Assembly: GCF_006376675.1 (NCBI RefSeq)
Contig: NZ_VEWK01000001.1
Span: forward strand, 619,679 to 683,678
DNA from: Brucella pecoris
Lineage (GTDB): Bacteria; Pseudomonadota; Alphaproteobacteria; Rhizobiales; Rhizobiaceae
DNA: 64,000 nucleotides
Direction: 5' to 3'
A program made the translations under genes and the position numbers. Under the pieces are notes generated by a model. The model did not search any database. It saw nothing but the letters and a program-made list of their open reading frames with translations, and was not told the DNA's origin. Positions 39,074 through 48,689 of this stretch are shown piece by piece; the first letter of the stretch is position 1; each line of letters starts with the position of its first letter.

Positions 39074-40015
39074 TCAATAGAAATTATAGGTTTCAGCGAT
39101 CTCGTTGCCGAGCCGGTTATTGCGGTTGATGAATTCAGTCAGGAATTCATGCAAGCCCACATCGAAAATCGCGGATATGTCCTGATTTTGCAGGCTTGCA
39201 TAAATTTTGTCCGCTGTCTCGTGGCAGGCGGCGCGATGGTCGTAATCTTTTGACAGATAATCCAGATGTTCGGCGATGCTGCGATAGCAGTAATGGAGCG
39301 AGCGCGGCATACGACCATTCAGGATCAGATAGTCCGCGACCTGCGCCGGACGGTAATCACCATCATAAACCCAACGATAGGAGCGATGCGCTGATACGGA
39401 GCGCAGGATCGATTCCCATTGATAATTGTCCAGCGTCGTTCCGACATAGGATATCGCGGGCAGCAGGACATAGTATTTCACATCGAGAATACGGGCCGTG
39501 TTGTCGGCGCGTTCGATGAATGTACCGAGGCTTGCAAAATCGAAGATTTCATTGCGCAGCATAGTGCCATGAAATGAGCCGCGAATGAGCGCTGTCTCGC
39601 GCTTGATCTGATCGAGAAGCTGAGGCAGGTCGCTTTCTTTCAATGGCTTGCACAGCGATTTTTTTAGAACCATCCATGCTTCATTAAGGCTTTCCCATGC
39701 TTCTCGCGTCAGCGCCGTACGCACCATGCGGGCATTGGATCGGGCGGTTTCGAAGCATGTCATCACGCTCGACGGATTATCGGCGTCGCGCAGCAGGAAA
39801 TCGGCGACATTGGCGGCGTTATAGACATCGTATTTTGCAGAGAAACCCTGACTTGCGCCCGCAGAAACCGCGACCGAAGACCACTCCTCCGGTGCGTCAG
39901 ACGTCTTCGTCAATGCCATGCGAAGCCCCGCATCAACGAGGCGTGCCATGTTCTCCGCGCGCTCAATATAGCGGAACATCCAGTAAAGTCCGTTTGCCGT
40001 ACGGCCAAGAAGCAT
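39074..40015 (-). CDS. Alpha-E domain protein
   Basis: This 313-aa, mostly helical protein starts MLLGRTANGLYWMFRYIERAENMARLVD, the conserved opening of the alpha-E (DUF403) family, and has FGSFIERADNT-like ERADNTARILD near 158-172. No catalytic function is established. It always accompanies ATP-grasp and transglutaminase genes and may scaffold the ligase reaction. It lies 62 bp after the ATP-grasp gene. Confidence 0.9.
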   Translation of the reverse strand: MLLGRTANGLYWMFRYIERAENMARLVDAGLRMALTKTSDAPEEWSSVAVSAGASQGFSAKYDVYNAANVADFLLRDADNPSSVMTCFETARSNARMVRTALTREAWESLNEAWMVLKKSLCKPLKESDLPQLLDQIKRETALIRGSFHGTMLRNEIFDFASLGTFIERADNTARILDVKYYVLLPAISYVGTTLDNYQWESILRSVSAHRSYRWVYDGDYRPAQVADYLILNGRMPRSLHYCYRSIAEHLDYLSKDYDHRAACHETADKIYASLQNQDISAIFDVGLHEFLTEFINRNNRLGNEIAETYNFY

Positions 40016-40077
40016 AAATCATTCCCCTTTTCGCGCTCTGATCTTGTCGTCAGTTGCAGCACTTCAATCCAATTGTT

Positions 40078-41490
40078 TCAGTCGTCGAGTACCCACGTAT
40101 CCTTGGTTCCTCCGCCCTGGCTGGAATTCACGACAAGCGATCCCTCTTTCAATGCCACCCGTGTGAGCCCGCCGGGCGTTATGCGGATACGGTCGGAAAC
40201 CAGAACAAAGGGGCGGAGATCGACGTGGCGTGGTGCCAGCCCACTTTCCGTGAAGATGGGTGTCGTTGACAGCGCGAGCGTTGGCTGAGCGATATAATTG
40301 CGCGGCCTTGCTTTCAGTTTTTCCGTGAAAGCATCCCGTTCAGCCTTGGTCGACGCCGGTCCAACCAGCATTCCATAGCCACCAGAACCATGCACTTCCT
40401 TGACGACAAGCTCGGCCAGATTGTCGAGCACATAAGCGAGGCTGTCGGGCTCGGAACAGCGCCATGTCGGCACATTTTCCAGAATGGCTTTGCGGCCCGT
40501 GTAAAACTCTATGATTTCCGGCATATAGGAATAGATCGCCTTGTCATCAGCGATGCCGGTTCCGGGCGCATTGGCAATGGTGATATTCCCGGCCCTATAG
40601 ACATCCATGATGCCGGGAACACCAAGTGTGGAATCTGGTCTGAAAGTGAGCGGATCAAGAAACGCATCATCAACACGCCGATAAAGTACGTCGATGGCGC
40701 GGTATCCTTGCGTGGTTCGCATTGCAACACGCCCATCAACGACGCGCAGGTCGCTTCCTTCCACCAGTTCGACACCCATCTGGTCGGCAAGGAATGCATG
40801 TTCGAAATAGGCTGAATTATAGATGCCGGGCGTCAGTACTGCGACGGTCGGCACATCCTGCGTACCCGGAGGCGCAAGGCTTGCCAGCGACTGGCGCAGC
40901 AATTGCGGATAGTTCTCGACCGGTCGGACCTTGACGTTCTGAAACAGTTCGGGAAAGAGCTGCATCATCGTCTCGCGGTTTTCCAGCATATAGGAAACGC
41001 CGGACGGCGTACGAGCATTATCCTCCAGCACATAGAACTGGTTTTCGGCGGTTCGTACGATATCGACGCCGATAATATGGGTGTAGACGTTGCCCGGAGG
41101 ACGAAAACCGATCATTTCAGGCAAGAAGGCTTCATTCCTGAAAATCAGCTCTTTCGGAATGCGCCCTGCCCGGACGATTTCCTGACGATGATAAATATCG
41201 TCGAGAAAGGCGTTGAGCGCCATGACGCGCTGTTCAATGCCCTGCGACAGACGCCGCCATTCCTGACCTGAAATGATGCGCGGAATGATGTCGAAGGGAA
41301 TGAGGCGCTCGCCCGCCTCCTGATCGCCATAGACGGCGAAGGTGATGCCCGTCTTGCGGAACACGCTTTCGGCGTCATCGCTTTTTTGCAGAAGTTTGTG
41401 CGGGTCTTGGCTGTCGAGCCACTGCTTGAGAAATTCATAAGGCTGGCGGACATTCCCGCCATGGTTGAGCATCTCGTCGAATGGCTTCAC
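40078..41490 (-). CDS. Circularly permuted type 2 ATP-grasp protein
   Basis: This protein of about 470 aa has the family start VKPFDEMLNHGGNVRQPYEF, the DUF404/DUF407 segments (LIPFDIIPRIISGQEWRRLSQG; GVDIVRTAENQFYVLEDNAR) and the ATP-binding ending VVKEVHGSGGYGMLVGPAS. Such proteins are predicted to form amide bonds from a carboxylate and an amine using ATP. The GTG at 41490 is preferred because AAGGGG lies 6 bp upstream. It is the first gene of the four-gene cluster, so the putative ligase is made first. Confidence 0.9.
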   Translation of the reverse strand: MKPFDEMLNHGGNVRQPYEFLKQWLDSQDPHKLLQKSDDAESVFRKTGITFAVYGDQEAGERLIPFDIIPRIISGQEWRRLSQGIEQRVMALNAFLDDIYHRQEIVRAGRIPKELIFRNEAFLPEMIGFRPPGNVYTHIIGVDIVRTAENQFYVLEDNARTPSGVSYMLENRETMMQLFPELFQNVKVRPVENYPQLLRQSLASLAPPGTQDVPTVAVLTPGIYNSAYFEHAFLADQMGVELVEGSDLRVVDGRVAMRTTQGYRAIDVLYRRVDDAFLDPLTFRPDSTLGVPGIMDVYRAGNITIANAPGTGIADDKAIYSYMPEIIEFYTGRKAILENVPTWRCSEPDSLAYVLDNLAELVVKEVHGSGGYGMLVGPASTKAERDAFTEKLKARPRNYIAQPTLALSTTPIFTESGLAPRHVDLRPFVLVSDRIRITPGGLTRVALKEGSLVVNSSQGGGTKDTWVLDD

Positions 41491-41646
41491 TGAATTCCCC
41501 TTCTTTTCCTTATTATTCAGTCCGGAATTAGGGAAAAGCAAGCATGGAAATCATGCAAAAGCGCAAAGCTGGGTTGCGCAGTTTCTTCGTGACAGATGAT
41601 CTCAGGCGCGCTCTAATTCGCCCGCCAATGCAATTTCAATGATAGT

Positions 41647-42168
41647 TCAGCCTGGCCGGTGGGCCTTTACGACCGTCGGATCGGTATCGATACGTCCGGC
41701 CCCGATCAGGTCAAGACAATAAGGCACCGCTGGAAAAATCGCCTGCAAAGTCATGGCAATCGAAGCAGGTTTGCCGGGAAGATTGAGGATGAAGCTCTTG
41801 CCGCGGCTGCCCGCCGTCTGGCGTGACAGAATGGCGGTCGGAGTCTGCTCAAGACTGACGCGGCGCATCAGTTCACCGAAGCCGGGCAGTTCCTTATGCA
41901 GGACGGCCTGCATGGCTTCAGGTGTTTCGTCCCGCGGGCTCGGTCCGGTGCCGCCTGTTGTCAGGATCAGGTCGCAGGCTTCCTTGTCGCAAAGATCGAT
42001 AAGCGTGTCGCGCACCGATTCCATGCCATCGGGAATGACGCGCCGGATCGTTTCATAAGGCGTAACGACGGCGCTTTTCAGCCATGATTCCATGGCCGGA
42101 CCGCTCAGATCTTCGTATTCGCCGCGACTTGCGCGGTCGGAAACAGTCACGAAACCGATCTTTACCAT
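41647..42168 (-). CDS. Molybdopterin adenylyltransferase (MogA/MoaB family)
   Basis: This protein of about 173 aa starts MVKIGFVTVSDRASRGEYED. It contains the molybdopterin-binding GGTGPSPRDETPEAM (about 76-90) and SRGKSFILNLPGKPASI. It adenylates molybdopterin in molybdenum cofactor synthesis. ATG 42168 gives the usual family length; the frame runs on to 42336 without support. It is separated from the upstream transporter operon by a terminator. Confidence 0.9.
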   Translation of the reverse strand: MVKIGFVTVSDRASRGEYEDLSGPAMESWLKSAVVTPYETIRRVIPDGMESVRDTLIDLCDKEACDLILTTGGTGPSPRDETPEAMQAVLHKELPGFGELMRRVSLEQTPTAILSRQTAGSRGKSFILNLPGKPASIAMTLQAIFPAVPYCLDLIGAGRIDTDPTVVKAHRPG

Positions 42169-42260
42169 TAAATCCTCACAGTAAGGTTTGGCTCTCAGCA
42201 AACTTTTGGTGATCTTATAGGCGCTCGCCAGTTTGATGTGAAGGTTTGCAGTTCCCGATT

Positions 42261-42284
42261 GAAAACGCCGCCCGTAGGCGGCGC
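42261..42284 (-). terminator. Rho-independent terminator of the amino-acid ABC operon
   Basis: Seven-bp GC arms (cgccgcc at 42266-42272, ggcggcg at 42277-42283) enclose a 4-nt loop. On the minus strand the stem is followed by ttttc. It lies 25 bp after the binding-protein stop. Confidence 0.75.
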
Positions 42285-42308
42285 TTCGCATATGATGACT
42301 ATTGGAAA

Positions 42309-43160
42309 TTACGGCGTAACGTCGAAGCCGAACCACTTTTCCGAAAGACGCTTGATCGTGCCGTCAGCCTTTGCAGCTTCAATGGCTTCGTCGAACATCT
42401 TCTTCAGTTCGGTATCGTCTTTGCGCAAGCCTACAGCAACACCACGGCCCAGAATACCGCCCTTGAAGAACGGACCGGTCATGACAATGTCTTCATTGCC
42501 CGGCTTCTTGGCAGCGTCCGTGAGGTAAGCGAGCGAAGCCACGATCAAATCGACGCGTCCGGCCTTCAGGTCGAGATCGTGCTGTTCCGTGGTCTTGTAT
42601 TCACGGATGTCGATATTGTCCTTGAAATATTTGTCGAGGAGGGTCAGGCCAAGCGAAGCGGTCTGGACGCCAACGGTACGACCCTTGATTTCAGCCGAAA
42701 CTTCGTCAATCGCCTTCTGCGCAGCCGCTTCATCCTTGGCGAGATAAAGAGTCTCGCCGGTGTGCGGCAGCTTGGCGTAAGGGCTGTCCTTCAGCGTTGC
42801 GAAAGTCTGCGGCGTCAGACCATAGGAAATCGAGAAGCTGATGGTTTCTTCGCGCTTCGGCGTTGCAGTAAGGCCAGCCATGATGGCATCGAACTTGCCA
42901 GCGTTGAGCGCCGGAATGATGCTGTCGAAAGGCTGGGCGACCATCGTGCACTCGACCTTCATGCGAGCGCAGAGGTCCTTGTAGAGATCGACTTCATAGC
43001 CATCCAGCGAGCCATCGGGCTTGGTGAAGTTGTAAGGACGGAAAGCGCCTTCCGTGGCGATGGTGATCTTCGTCCACTTCTTTTCCTCGGCATGGGCCGA
43101 GATGCTCGTCAGAGCAAGAGCGGAAATGAACACGGCTTTGAAAAGTCCGATGGTCTTCAT
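42309..43160 (-). CDS. Polar amino-acid-type ABC transporter periplasmic binding protein
   Basis: This family 3 solute-binding protein of about 283 aa has a signal peptide (MKTIGLFKAVFISALALTSISAHA, cut before EEKKW). The mature part opens ITIATEGAFRPYNFTKPDGSLDGYEVDLY, as in HisJ, ArgT and OccT. ATG 43160 has a ribosome binding site (agga) 9 bp upstream. It closes an operon of M20 hydrolase, two permeases and an ATPase, an unusual position for a binding protein. Opines, basic amino acids or acylated amino acids are possible ligands. Confidence 0.9.
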   Translation of the reverse strand: MKTIGLFKAVFISALALTSISAHAEEKKWTKITIATEGAFRPYNFTKPDGSLDGYEVDLYKDLCARMKVECTMVAQPFDSIIPALNAGKFDAIMAGLTATPKREETISFSISYGLTPQTFATLKDSPYAKLPHTGETLYLAKDEAAAQKAIDEVSAEIKGRTVGVQTASLGLTLLDKYFKDNIDIREYKTTEQHDLDLKAGRVDLIVASLAYLTDAAKKPGNEDIVMTGPFFKGGILGRGVAVGLRKDDTELKKMFDEAIEAAKADGTIKRLSEKWFGFDVTP

Positions 43161-43221
43161 TGCAGTCATCCTGTTGCGGTTGTTTCTGTCCGGCTGTCGC
43201 CGGAACATAGAATTTCGATGA

Positions 43222-44016
43222 TTAAGCAGCGTTCTCGTGGCTGATGAACTTGCGGAAACGTTCGGATTTCGAGTTACCGAACACATCTTCCGGCGCACCG
43301 TCTTCTTCCACCAGTCCCTGATGGAAAAATACCACGCGGTTGGAAACGTCGCGCGCGAAACCCATTTCGTGGGTCACGACCAGCATGGTGCGGCCTTCTT
43401 CCGCCAGGCTGCGCATGACGCGCAGCACTTCGCCGACCAGCTCCGGATCGAGCGCCGAGGTCGGCTCGTCAAAAAGCATGACTTTCGGCTTCATCGCCAG
43501 CCCGCGGGCAATCGCTGCGCGCTGCTGCTGTCCACCCGAAAGGTGAGCCGGATAGAAATCACGCTTGTCGGCAATACCGACCTTCGCCAGCAAGGCTTCT
43601 GCCTCGGCGATGCATTCTGCACGCGGACGTCCCTGCACGTAGATTGGTGCTTCGATGATGTTTTCCAGAATGGTCTTGTGGGACCACAGATTGAAGCTCT
43701 GGAACACCATGCCCAGTTCCGAACGAATGCGCGAAACCTGCTTCTTGTCCGTCGGGTAGGCTTCACCCTTCGAATTTTTCGCCATACGGATGGTTTCACC
43801 AGAAACCGTCACAGTGCCCGACGTGGGAATTTCCAGAAGATTGATGCAGCGCAGGAAAGTCGACTTGCCGGAACCCGACGAACCGAGGATCGAAATGACC
43901 TCGCCCTCGCGTGCTTCGAGCGAAATGCCTTTCAGCACTTCATTCGCACCGAAGCTCTTGCGCAGGTTCTCGACTTTCAGCGCCACCGGTGCGTTGGGGG
44001 AAACGATTTTGCTCAC
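43222..44016 (-). CDS. Polar amino-acid-type ABC transporter ATP-binding protein
   Basis: This 264-aa ATPase of the HisP/OccP type has Walker [10 protein letters not shown] (about 46-54), signature [16 protein letters not shown] and Walker [20 protein letters not shown]. It couples ATP hydrolysis to uptake through the two permeases encoded just upstream. Its start overlaps the second permease stop (ATGA). Confidence 0.94.
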   Translation of the reverse strand: MSKIVSPNAPVALKVENLRKSFGANEVLKGISLEAREGEVISILGSSGSGKSTFLRCINLLEIPTSGTVTVSGETIRMAKNSKGEAYPTDKKQVSRIRSELGMVFQSFNLWSHKTILENIIEAPIYVQGRPRAECIAEAEALLAKVGIADKRDFYPAHLSGGQQQRAAIARGLAMKPKVMLFDEPTSALDPELVGEVLRVMRSLAEEGRTMLVVTHEMGFARDVSNRVVFFHQGLVEEDGAPEDVFGNSKSERFRKFISHENAA

Positions 44017-44732
44017 GATGTTTGTCCTTCGGAGGAAAGCTTAACGACCGGCTGGCGCAGATAAGGGGTCAGCTTATATTCTGCAAACATCAGCGCACGC
44101 GTCAGAACGAAGTTGATGGCGAGGTAGATCGCACCGGCGATCACGAAGATTTCTATGGCTCGATAGCTCTCGGCGATCAGCTTTGCCGCGATGCCGGTCA
44201 CTTCCATGAGCGTGATGATGGAAGCAAGCGAGGTTGCCTTGATCATCGATATCATCTCGTTGCCGTAACCCGGCAGTGCCTGACGGATCGCCAGCGGCAT
44301 GACGATGCGCCGGAAGCAAGTAAAGGACGACATGCCACAGGCTTTTGCGGCTTCGATCTGGCCGTGCGGGACTGACAGCAGGCCGCCACGGATGATTTCG
44401 CTCGCATAGGCCGCATTGTTCAGTGTCAGCGCGATGATTGCACACCAGTAAGGCTCGCGCAAAACCGGCCACAGGAACGAGTAGCGGATGGCCGGAAACT
44501 GGCTGAGACCGTAATAGATGATGAATATCTGCACCAGAAGCGGTGTTCCGCGGAACACAAAGACGTAAAGGCGCGCAATCCAGTCCAGCACCTTGACGCC
44601 CGACAGTCGCATCATGGCAAAAAGCAAGGCCAGTATGGCGCCAAACACGATGGAGCTTACCGCAAGCTTTAGAGTTAGCGGAACCCCGCCCAGCATCTGG
44701 AAGAATGCATCGGAATAGAATTCAAGGTTCAT
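44013..44732 (-). CDS. Polar amino-acid-type ABC transporter permease (HisM/OccM type)
   Basis: This 239-aa membrane protein has five helices and the conserved loop [26 protein letters not shown] that contacts the ATPase. It overlaps its neighbours by 4 bp on both sides. Confidence 0.93.
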   Translation of the reverse strand: MNLEFYSDAFFQMLGGVPLTLKLAVSSIVFGAILALLFAMMRLSGVKVLDWIARLYVFVFRGTPLLVQIFIIYYGLSQFPAIRYSFLWPVLREPYWCAIIALTLNNAAYASEIIRGGLLSVPHGQIEAAKACGMSSFTCFRRIVMPLAIRQALPGYGNEMISMIKATSLASIITLMEVTGIAAKLIAESYRAIEIFVIAGAIYLAINFVLTRALMFAEYKLTPYLRQPVVKLSSEGQTS

Positions 44733-45451
44733 TTTGCCCTCCTGACGCCGCGTGAGAAGTGGCGCTCGGCCATCTGCAGAAGTCCACCGGAAACCGACGA
44801 AATCAGCAGATAGAGCGCACCGGCAATGAGGAAGAAGTTGAAGGGCAGACCCGTTGAGCCCGCTCCGATTTGGGCTTGGCGGAGAAGCTCAACGACCCCG
44901 GCAACGGACACCAGTGCAGATTCCTTGAGTGAGACCTGCCAGACATTGCCGAGGCCCGGCAGAGCATGCCGCAGAGCAAGTGGCGCGATGATGCGACGAA
45001 ATTTCAGCATCTGGCCCATGCCGCAAGCGGTTGCAGCTTCAATCTCTCCCTTGGAGACAGCCCTGAATGCACCTCGGAACACTTCCGTGTGGTGCGCACC
45101 GCAGGAAATGGCGATTGCCAGGACACCTGCCAGAAAGCCGGGAAAACCGATGAAGCCTTCCGCACCGAAATATTTACCGAGGGCAGTCACTGCCGCACTG
45201 CCGCCGAAATAGAACAGATAGATGACGAGAAGATCTGGAATACCGCGAATGATCGTGGTGTAGCCGTCGGCGACAGCGCGAAGCGTGCGCCCGCCGGAGA
45301 TCTTCGCCCAGGCGGCGAAAACGCCAATGGCAGCGCCGAGAAGGAAGCCCAGAACGGCGAGCGCCACACTCACCAGTGCACCCATCATCAGCACATAGCC
45401 CCAGCCGTCCGGCCCGAAGCTCAAAATATCGAGAAAGCCCATCTGCTTCAT
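44729..45451 (-). CDS. Polar amino-acid-type ABC transporter permease (HisQ/OccQ type)
   Basis: This 240-aa membrane protein contains TTIIRGIPDLLVIYLFYFGG and the EAA-type loop AFRAVSKGEIEAATACGMGQM. It forms the channel with the HisM-type partner. It lies 73 bp after the M20 hydrolase gene on the same strand. Confidence 0.93.
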   Translation of the reverse strand: MKQMGFLDILSFGPDGWGYVLMMGALVSVALAVLGFLLGAAIGVFAAWAKISGGRTLRAVADGYTTIIRGIPDLLVIYLFYFGGSAAVTALGKYFGAEGFIGFPGFLAGVLAIAISCGAHHTEVFRGAFRAVSKGEIEAATACGMGQMLKFRRIIAPLALRHALPGLGNVWQVSLKESALVSVAGVVELLRQAQIGAGSTGLPFNFFLIAGALYLLISSVSGGLLQMAERHFSRGVRRAK

Positions 45452-45524
45452 GATGCGTCAGGCCCTGTTGGAATTGGGAGATTGAATGTCATTTCAATTT
45501 TCGAAATCTGCTTGCCCGACCACA

Positions 45525-46964
45525 TCATTTTGCGGTTTTGGGCAGAGCGGGTTGAACGCTGTCCGGAATCGGATTGACGAAAACGGTTCCATTGAGCCGT
45601 TTTTCATGATCCTGCTTTGCTTTCTCGATCTGTCCCGGATTACGGAACAACTCGATGGCTGTGCTGCCCATGATCTTGGCAGCATGGGCCATACCCTTAT
45701 GCGCTGCCGGCAGCTTGCCCTGTGCCACCATTTGCCACGAATGAAGCGGCGTGCCGATTGCGCAGGTCGCGCCGCGCATCTGCACGGTAGGGACAACCCA
45801 GCTCACGCTTCCGACATCGGTGGAACCGACAAGGGTGTTATCGCCTTTATAGGGCGTATAGATATCTTCGCAAAGTGCCAGACCTTCTTTGGGCTCCACA
45901 CCGAAACGGCGGAAGGCATCGGAAATGTCCTCTCTGGAAAGCGTCCTCTGGAAGCGGCTTGCGGTTTCGCGATCCTGCTCGTCAAAGTCCGGAGGCCCGA
46001 GACGTTCGAGCTGCAGATGCATCATCTGTTCCAATGGCGTGTTGCCGATCAGATCGGCATCCCCGCTGACGATTTCGCTGCGGACCGTCGTTTCAGTCAT
46101 CAGCGCAGCGCCTTCAGCGATCTTCTTGACGCGCTCCAGAAGGGTCTGCATTTCCGGCAGACTGCGCGCCCGGACGAGATAACGAACTGTTGCCTTGGCC
46201 TGAACGACATTCGGCGCAAAACCACCCGTATCGGTCACAGCGTAATGAATGCGCGCCGTGGATGGCATATGCTCGCGCATATAGTTCACACCGACATTCA
46301 TAAGTTCGACCGCGTCCAGCGCACTGCGTCCCAGATGCGGTGCAGATGAAGCGTGAGCCGCGCGACCGCTGAAGTGGAAATTGATTTCGTTGCAGGCGAG
46401 CGAAACCGGATCGTTGACCCCAGCAAACGGTGCAGGGTGCCAGCAAAACGCGATATCCACATCGTCGAAAAGCCCTTCGCGGACCATGAACCCCTTGGCC
46501 GAACCGCCCTCTTCCGCCGGGCAACCATAATAGCGCACCCGGCCCTTGATGCCCTTTTCGGCAAGACAATCCTTCACCGCCGCAGCAGCGAGCAGAGAAC
46601 CTGCCCCCAACAGGTTATGGCCGCAACCATGTCCGTGACCACCTGCTTCGATCGGCTGTTCTTCATCCAGTCCTGATATCTGGCTCAGGCCCGGCAATGC
46701 ATCGAACTCACCAAGAATAGCGATGACCGGCCCTTCGTCGCCAGCCTCGCCCATCACAGCCGTCGGCAGGCCCGCAATACCACGCTCGACGCGAAACCCT
46801 TCGGCTTCCAGCATCGCTGCATGAGCATCGCTCGATTTATATTCTTCGTAGTTTGTTTCAGGATTATCCCAAACTGTATCGCTCAGTTCGAAATATGCGG
46901 CGCTCTTGGCGTCGACGATATCCCAGATATCGTGATGGTTTTTCAACTCGGCTCCATCGCTCAT
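45525..46964 (-). CDS. M20-family amidohydrolase, AbgB-like
   Basis: This metal-dependent hydrolase of about 479 aa resembles p-aminobenzoyl-glutamate hydrolase subunit B. The metal-binding GHGHGCGHNLLGAGSL and the Glu-containing YYGCPAEEGGSAKGFMV are visible near 110-165, and HFSGRAAHASSAPHLGRSALDA marks the inserted dimerisation domain. ATG 46964 is preferred because GGTGA lies just upstream; ATG 46982 and 46997 are also in frame. It leads the ABC operon, so the imported compound is probably an N-acylated or amide-linked amino acid that this enzyme cleaves. Confidence 0.88.
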   Translation of the reverse strand: MSDGAELKNHHDIWDIVDAKSAAYFELSDTVWDNPETNYEEYKSSDAHAAMLEAEGFRVERGIAGLPTAVMGEAGDEGPVIAILGEFDALPGLSQISGLDEEQPIEAGGHGHGCGHNLLGAGSLLAAAAVKDCLAEKGIKGRVRYYGCPAEEGGSAKGFMVREGLFDDVDIAFCWHPAPFAGVNDPVSLACNEINFHFSGRAAHASSAPHLGRSALDAVELMNVGVNYMREHMPSTARIHYAVTDTGGFAPNVVQAKATVRYLVRARSLPEMQTLLERVKKIAEGAALMTETTVRSEIVSGDADLIGNTPLEQMMHLQLERLGPPDFDEQDRETASRFQRTLSREDISDAFRRFGVEPKEGLALCEDIYTPYKGDNTLVGSTDVGSVSWVVPTVQMRGATCAIGTPLHSWQMVAQGKLPAAHKGMAHAAKIMGSTAIELFRNPGQIEKAKQDHEKRLNGTVFVNPIPDSVQPALPKTAK

Positions 46965-47421
46965 TTCACCGTCACCATACATGATGGCGGCGGGCATCAG
47001 GACGTCCCAACAGTCAAACTGTCGAAACCTTCCTCAGACTACAATTTTTGATGATGCTGATAGAACTCGGGCCTTGCTCTCGCAAGGGCAGATCGGAGAG
47101 TTGACGCAAAATTGCTTGTTTTCAGGCATTTTTTTGCCCTCAATCCGCATTTCGCTTCTGTTCTTCCGATTGAAGTTGGCTGCTGGCCTCCCACACGCCT
47201 CAATATTCCTCGCACCTGTACCCAGCAGTACCCGAGACAAATGGCGGGGAGTAGCCGTGATATTGGTCAAATTTAACGGATGTTTTCCCAATATGAAAAG
47301 TTCCGCCTGACAAATTGCCAACAAGTTCGTGAAGCGGTGTGGTTACCGCCTCCATTCCCCTTGAGTACCCGTGGTCGACACGATAGTTCATTGAGTGAAT
47401 TGAACCCCCAGGGCAATGGTC
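46965..47421. other. Intergenic region between the M20 operon and the GNAT gene
   Basis: About 450 bp with no supported gene; the longest frames (76-109 codons) show no family likeness. It holds the divergent promoters of both units. Small hairpins are visible (gccttgc/gcaaggg near 47072-47090; ggca-tttttt-tgcc near 47125-47139), but their role is unclear. Confidence 0.4.
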
Positions 47422-47988
47422 ATGGTACAGGCGGCACAGCAGGCGAATTTCATCATACGTCCACTCCAAAGAAGCGAAGTGACTGACATCTGGCAGATCG
47501 ACCGCAGCGAGATCATTGAGGAAATGTATCGTCTGGAAGGAGAAAAGCTTCTGCTGGAGTCACGGTTCTATGATGTGCGGGGCTGGCCTGAAGGCGAAGC
47601 GGAGATCTATACACCTATCCTGCTCGACTGTTACGACCATGAAGGCGTGTTTCTCGGTGCCTATCTTGATGAAACCCTGGTGGCCGTCGCGGCCACGGAT
47701 GTGCGTCCTGTCGGCGCATATCCTGACCTACACCAGCTTGGTTTCATGCATGTCAGCAATGCCGCCCGGGGAATGGGGCTTGCAGGCGAACTCTATCGAC
47801 GCAGCATAGCCATGGCGAAGGAAACCGGAGCGGAAGGCTTTTATATTTCTGCGACGCCCACACGGCGGACCATCGATTTTTATCTGAGGCAGGGCGCGAA
47901 AGTCACAACGATGCCCGATCCGTTGCTGTTCAACCGCGAGCCGGAAGATATTCACCTCATCCATCGATTCAACGGCCAAGGTTCTTGA
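47422..47988 (+). CDS. GNAT-family N-acetyltransferase
   Basis: This protein of about 188 aa has the GNAT fold. FIIRPLQRSEVTDIWQIDRSE forms the opening, GAYLDETLVAVAATDV the central strands, and LGFMHVSNAARGMGLAGELYRRSIAMAKETGA is motif A with the acetyl-CoA loop (R-G-M-G-L-A). ATG 47422 has AGGG 8 bp upstream; ATG 47416 is also in frame. The substrate is unknown. The gene is 31 bp before a two-component system on the same strand and may be part of that transcript. Confidence 0.88.
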   Translation: MVQAAQQANFIIRPLQRSEVTDIWQIDRSEIIEEMYRLEGEKLLLESRFYDVRGWPEGEAEIYTPILLDCYDHEGVFLGAYLDETLVAVAATDVRPVGAYPDLHQLGFMHVSNAARGMGLAGELYRRSIAMAKETGAEGFYISATPTRRTIDFYLRQGAKVTTMPDPLLFNREPEDIHLIHRFNGQGS

Positions 47989-48019
47989 CGCGGGACTGAA
48001 ACCGTTATCATCGTCAGTC

Positions 48020-48688
48020 ATGCGTATCCTGCTCGTCGAAGACAATCTCACCCTCGCAAACTGGCTGGCAAAAAGCCTGCAACAGTCGAGCTATAGCGTC
48101 GATACGGTGCACGACGCAGCCGATGCCGAACAGGCGCTCGCCTTCACGGAATACGATCTGGTAATCCTTGATCTAGGCTTGCCCGACAAGACCGGGCTTG
48201 ACGTGCTGAAACATATCCGTGGCGGAGGCAATGAGGTTCCCGTCATCATTCTGACAGCCAATGCGAGCCTTGACGGACGTATTCGCGGTCTCGACGCCGG
48301 TGCCGACGATTATCTGGCAAAACCTTTCGAACTCAGCGAACTTGAGGCACGCATTCGCGCCCACCTTCGCAGGTCAAGCCAGCGGACCGCGCCAGTCGTA
48401 ACCTGCGGCCTGCTGCGTTTCGACACCAACACTCGATTATTCTCTCTCGGAAATGATCCGCTGTCGCTTGCGCCCAAGGAACATGCGGTTCTGGAACAGC
48501 TTCTGCGACGTATCGGAACGACTGTCAGCAAGACCACGCTTGTTCAAGGCATCTACAATTTCGACAGCGAGACCGACGAAAATGCCATCGAGATCTACAT
48601 TCATCGCCTGCGCAAAAAACTGGAAGGCACCAAGGCTGAAATCGTAACCTTGCGCGGCCTCGGCTATCTGCTGCGCGAAGCGAATTGA
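48020..48688 (+). CDS. OmpR-family response regulator (TctD-like)
   Basis: This 222-aa regulator has a receiver domain with phospho-acceptor Asp51 in DLVILDLGLPDKTG and Lys in YLAKPFELSE. A C-terminal winged helix (ENAIEIYIHRLRKKLEGTK, TLRGLGYLLRE) follows. It is one base from the histidine kinase gene. Its likely targets are the transporter genes that converge on it from 50100. Confidence 0.94.
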   Translation: MRILLVEDNLTLANWLAKSLQQSSYSVDTVHDAADAEQALAFTEYDLVILDLGLPDKTGLDVLKHIRGGGNEVPVIILTANASLDGRIRGLDAGADDYLAKPFELSELEARIRAHLRRSSQRTAPVVTCGLLRFDTNTRLFSLGNDPLSLAPKEHAVLEQLLRRIGTTVSKTTLVQGIYNFDSETDENAIEIYIHRLRKKLEGTKAEIVTLRGLGYLLREAN

Positions 48689-48689
48689 G

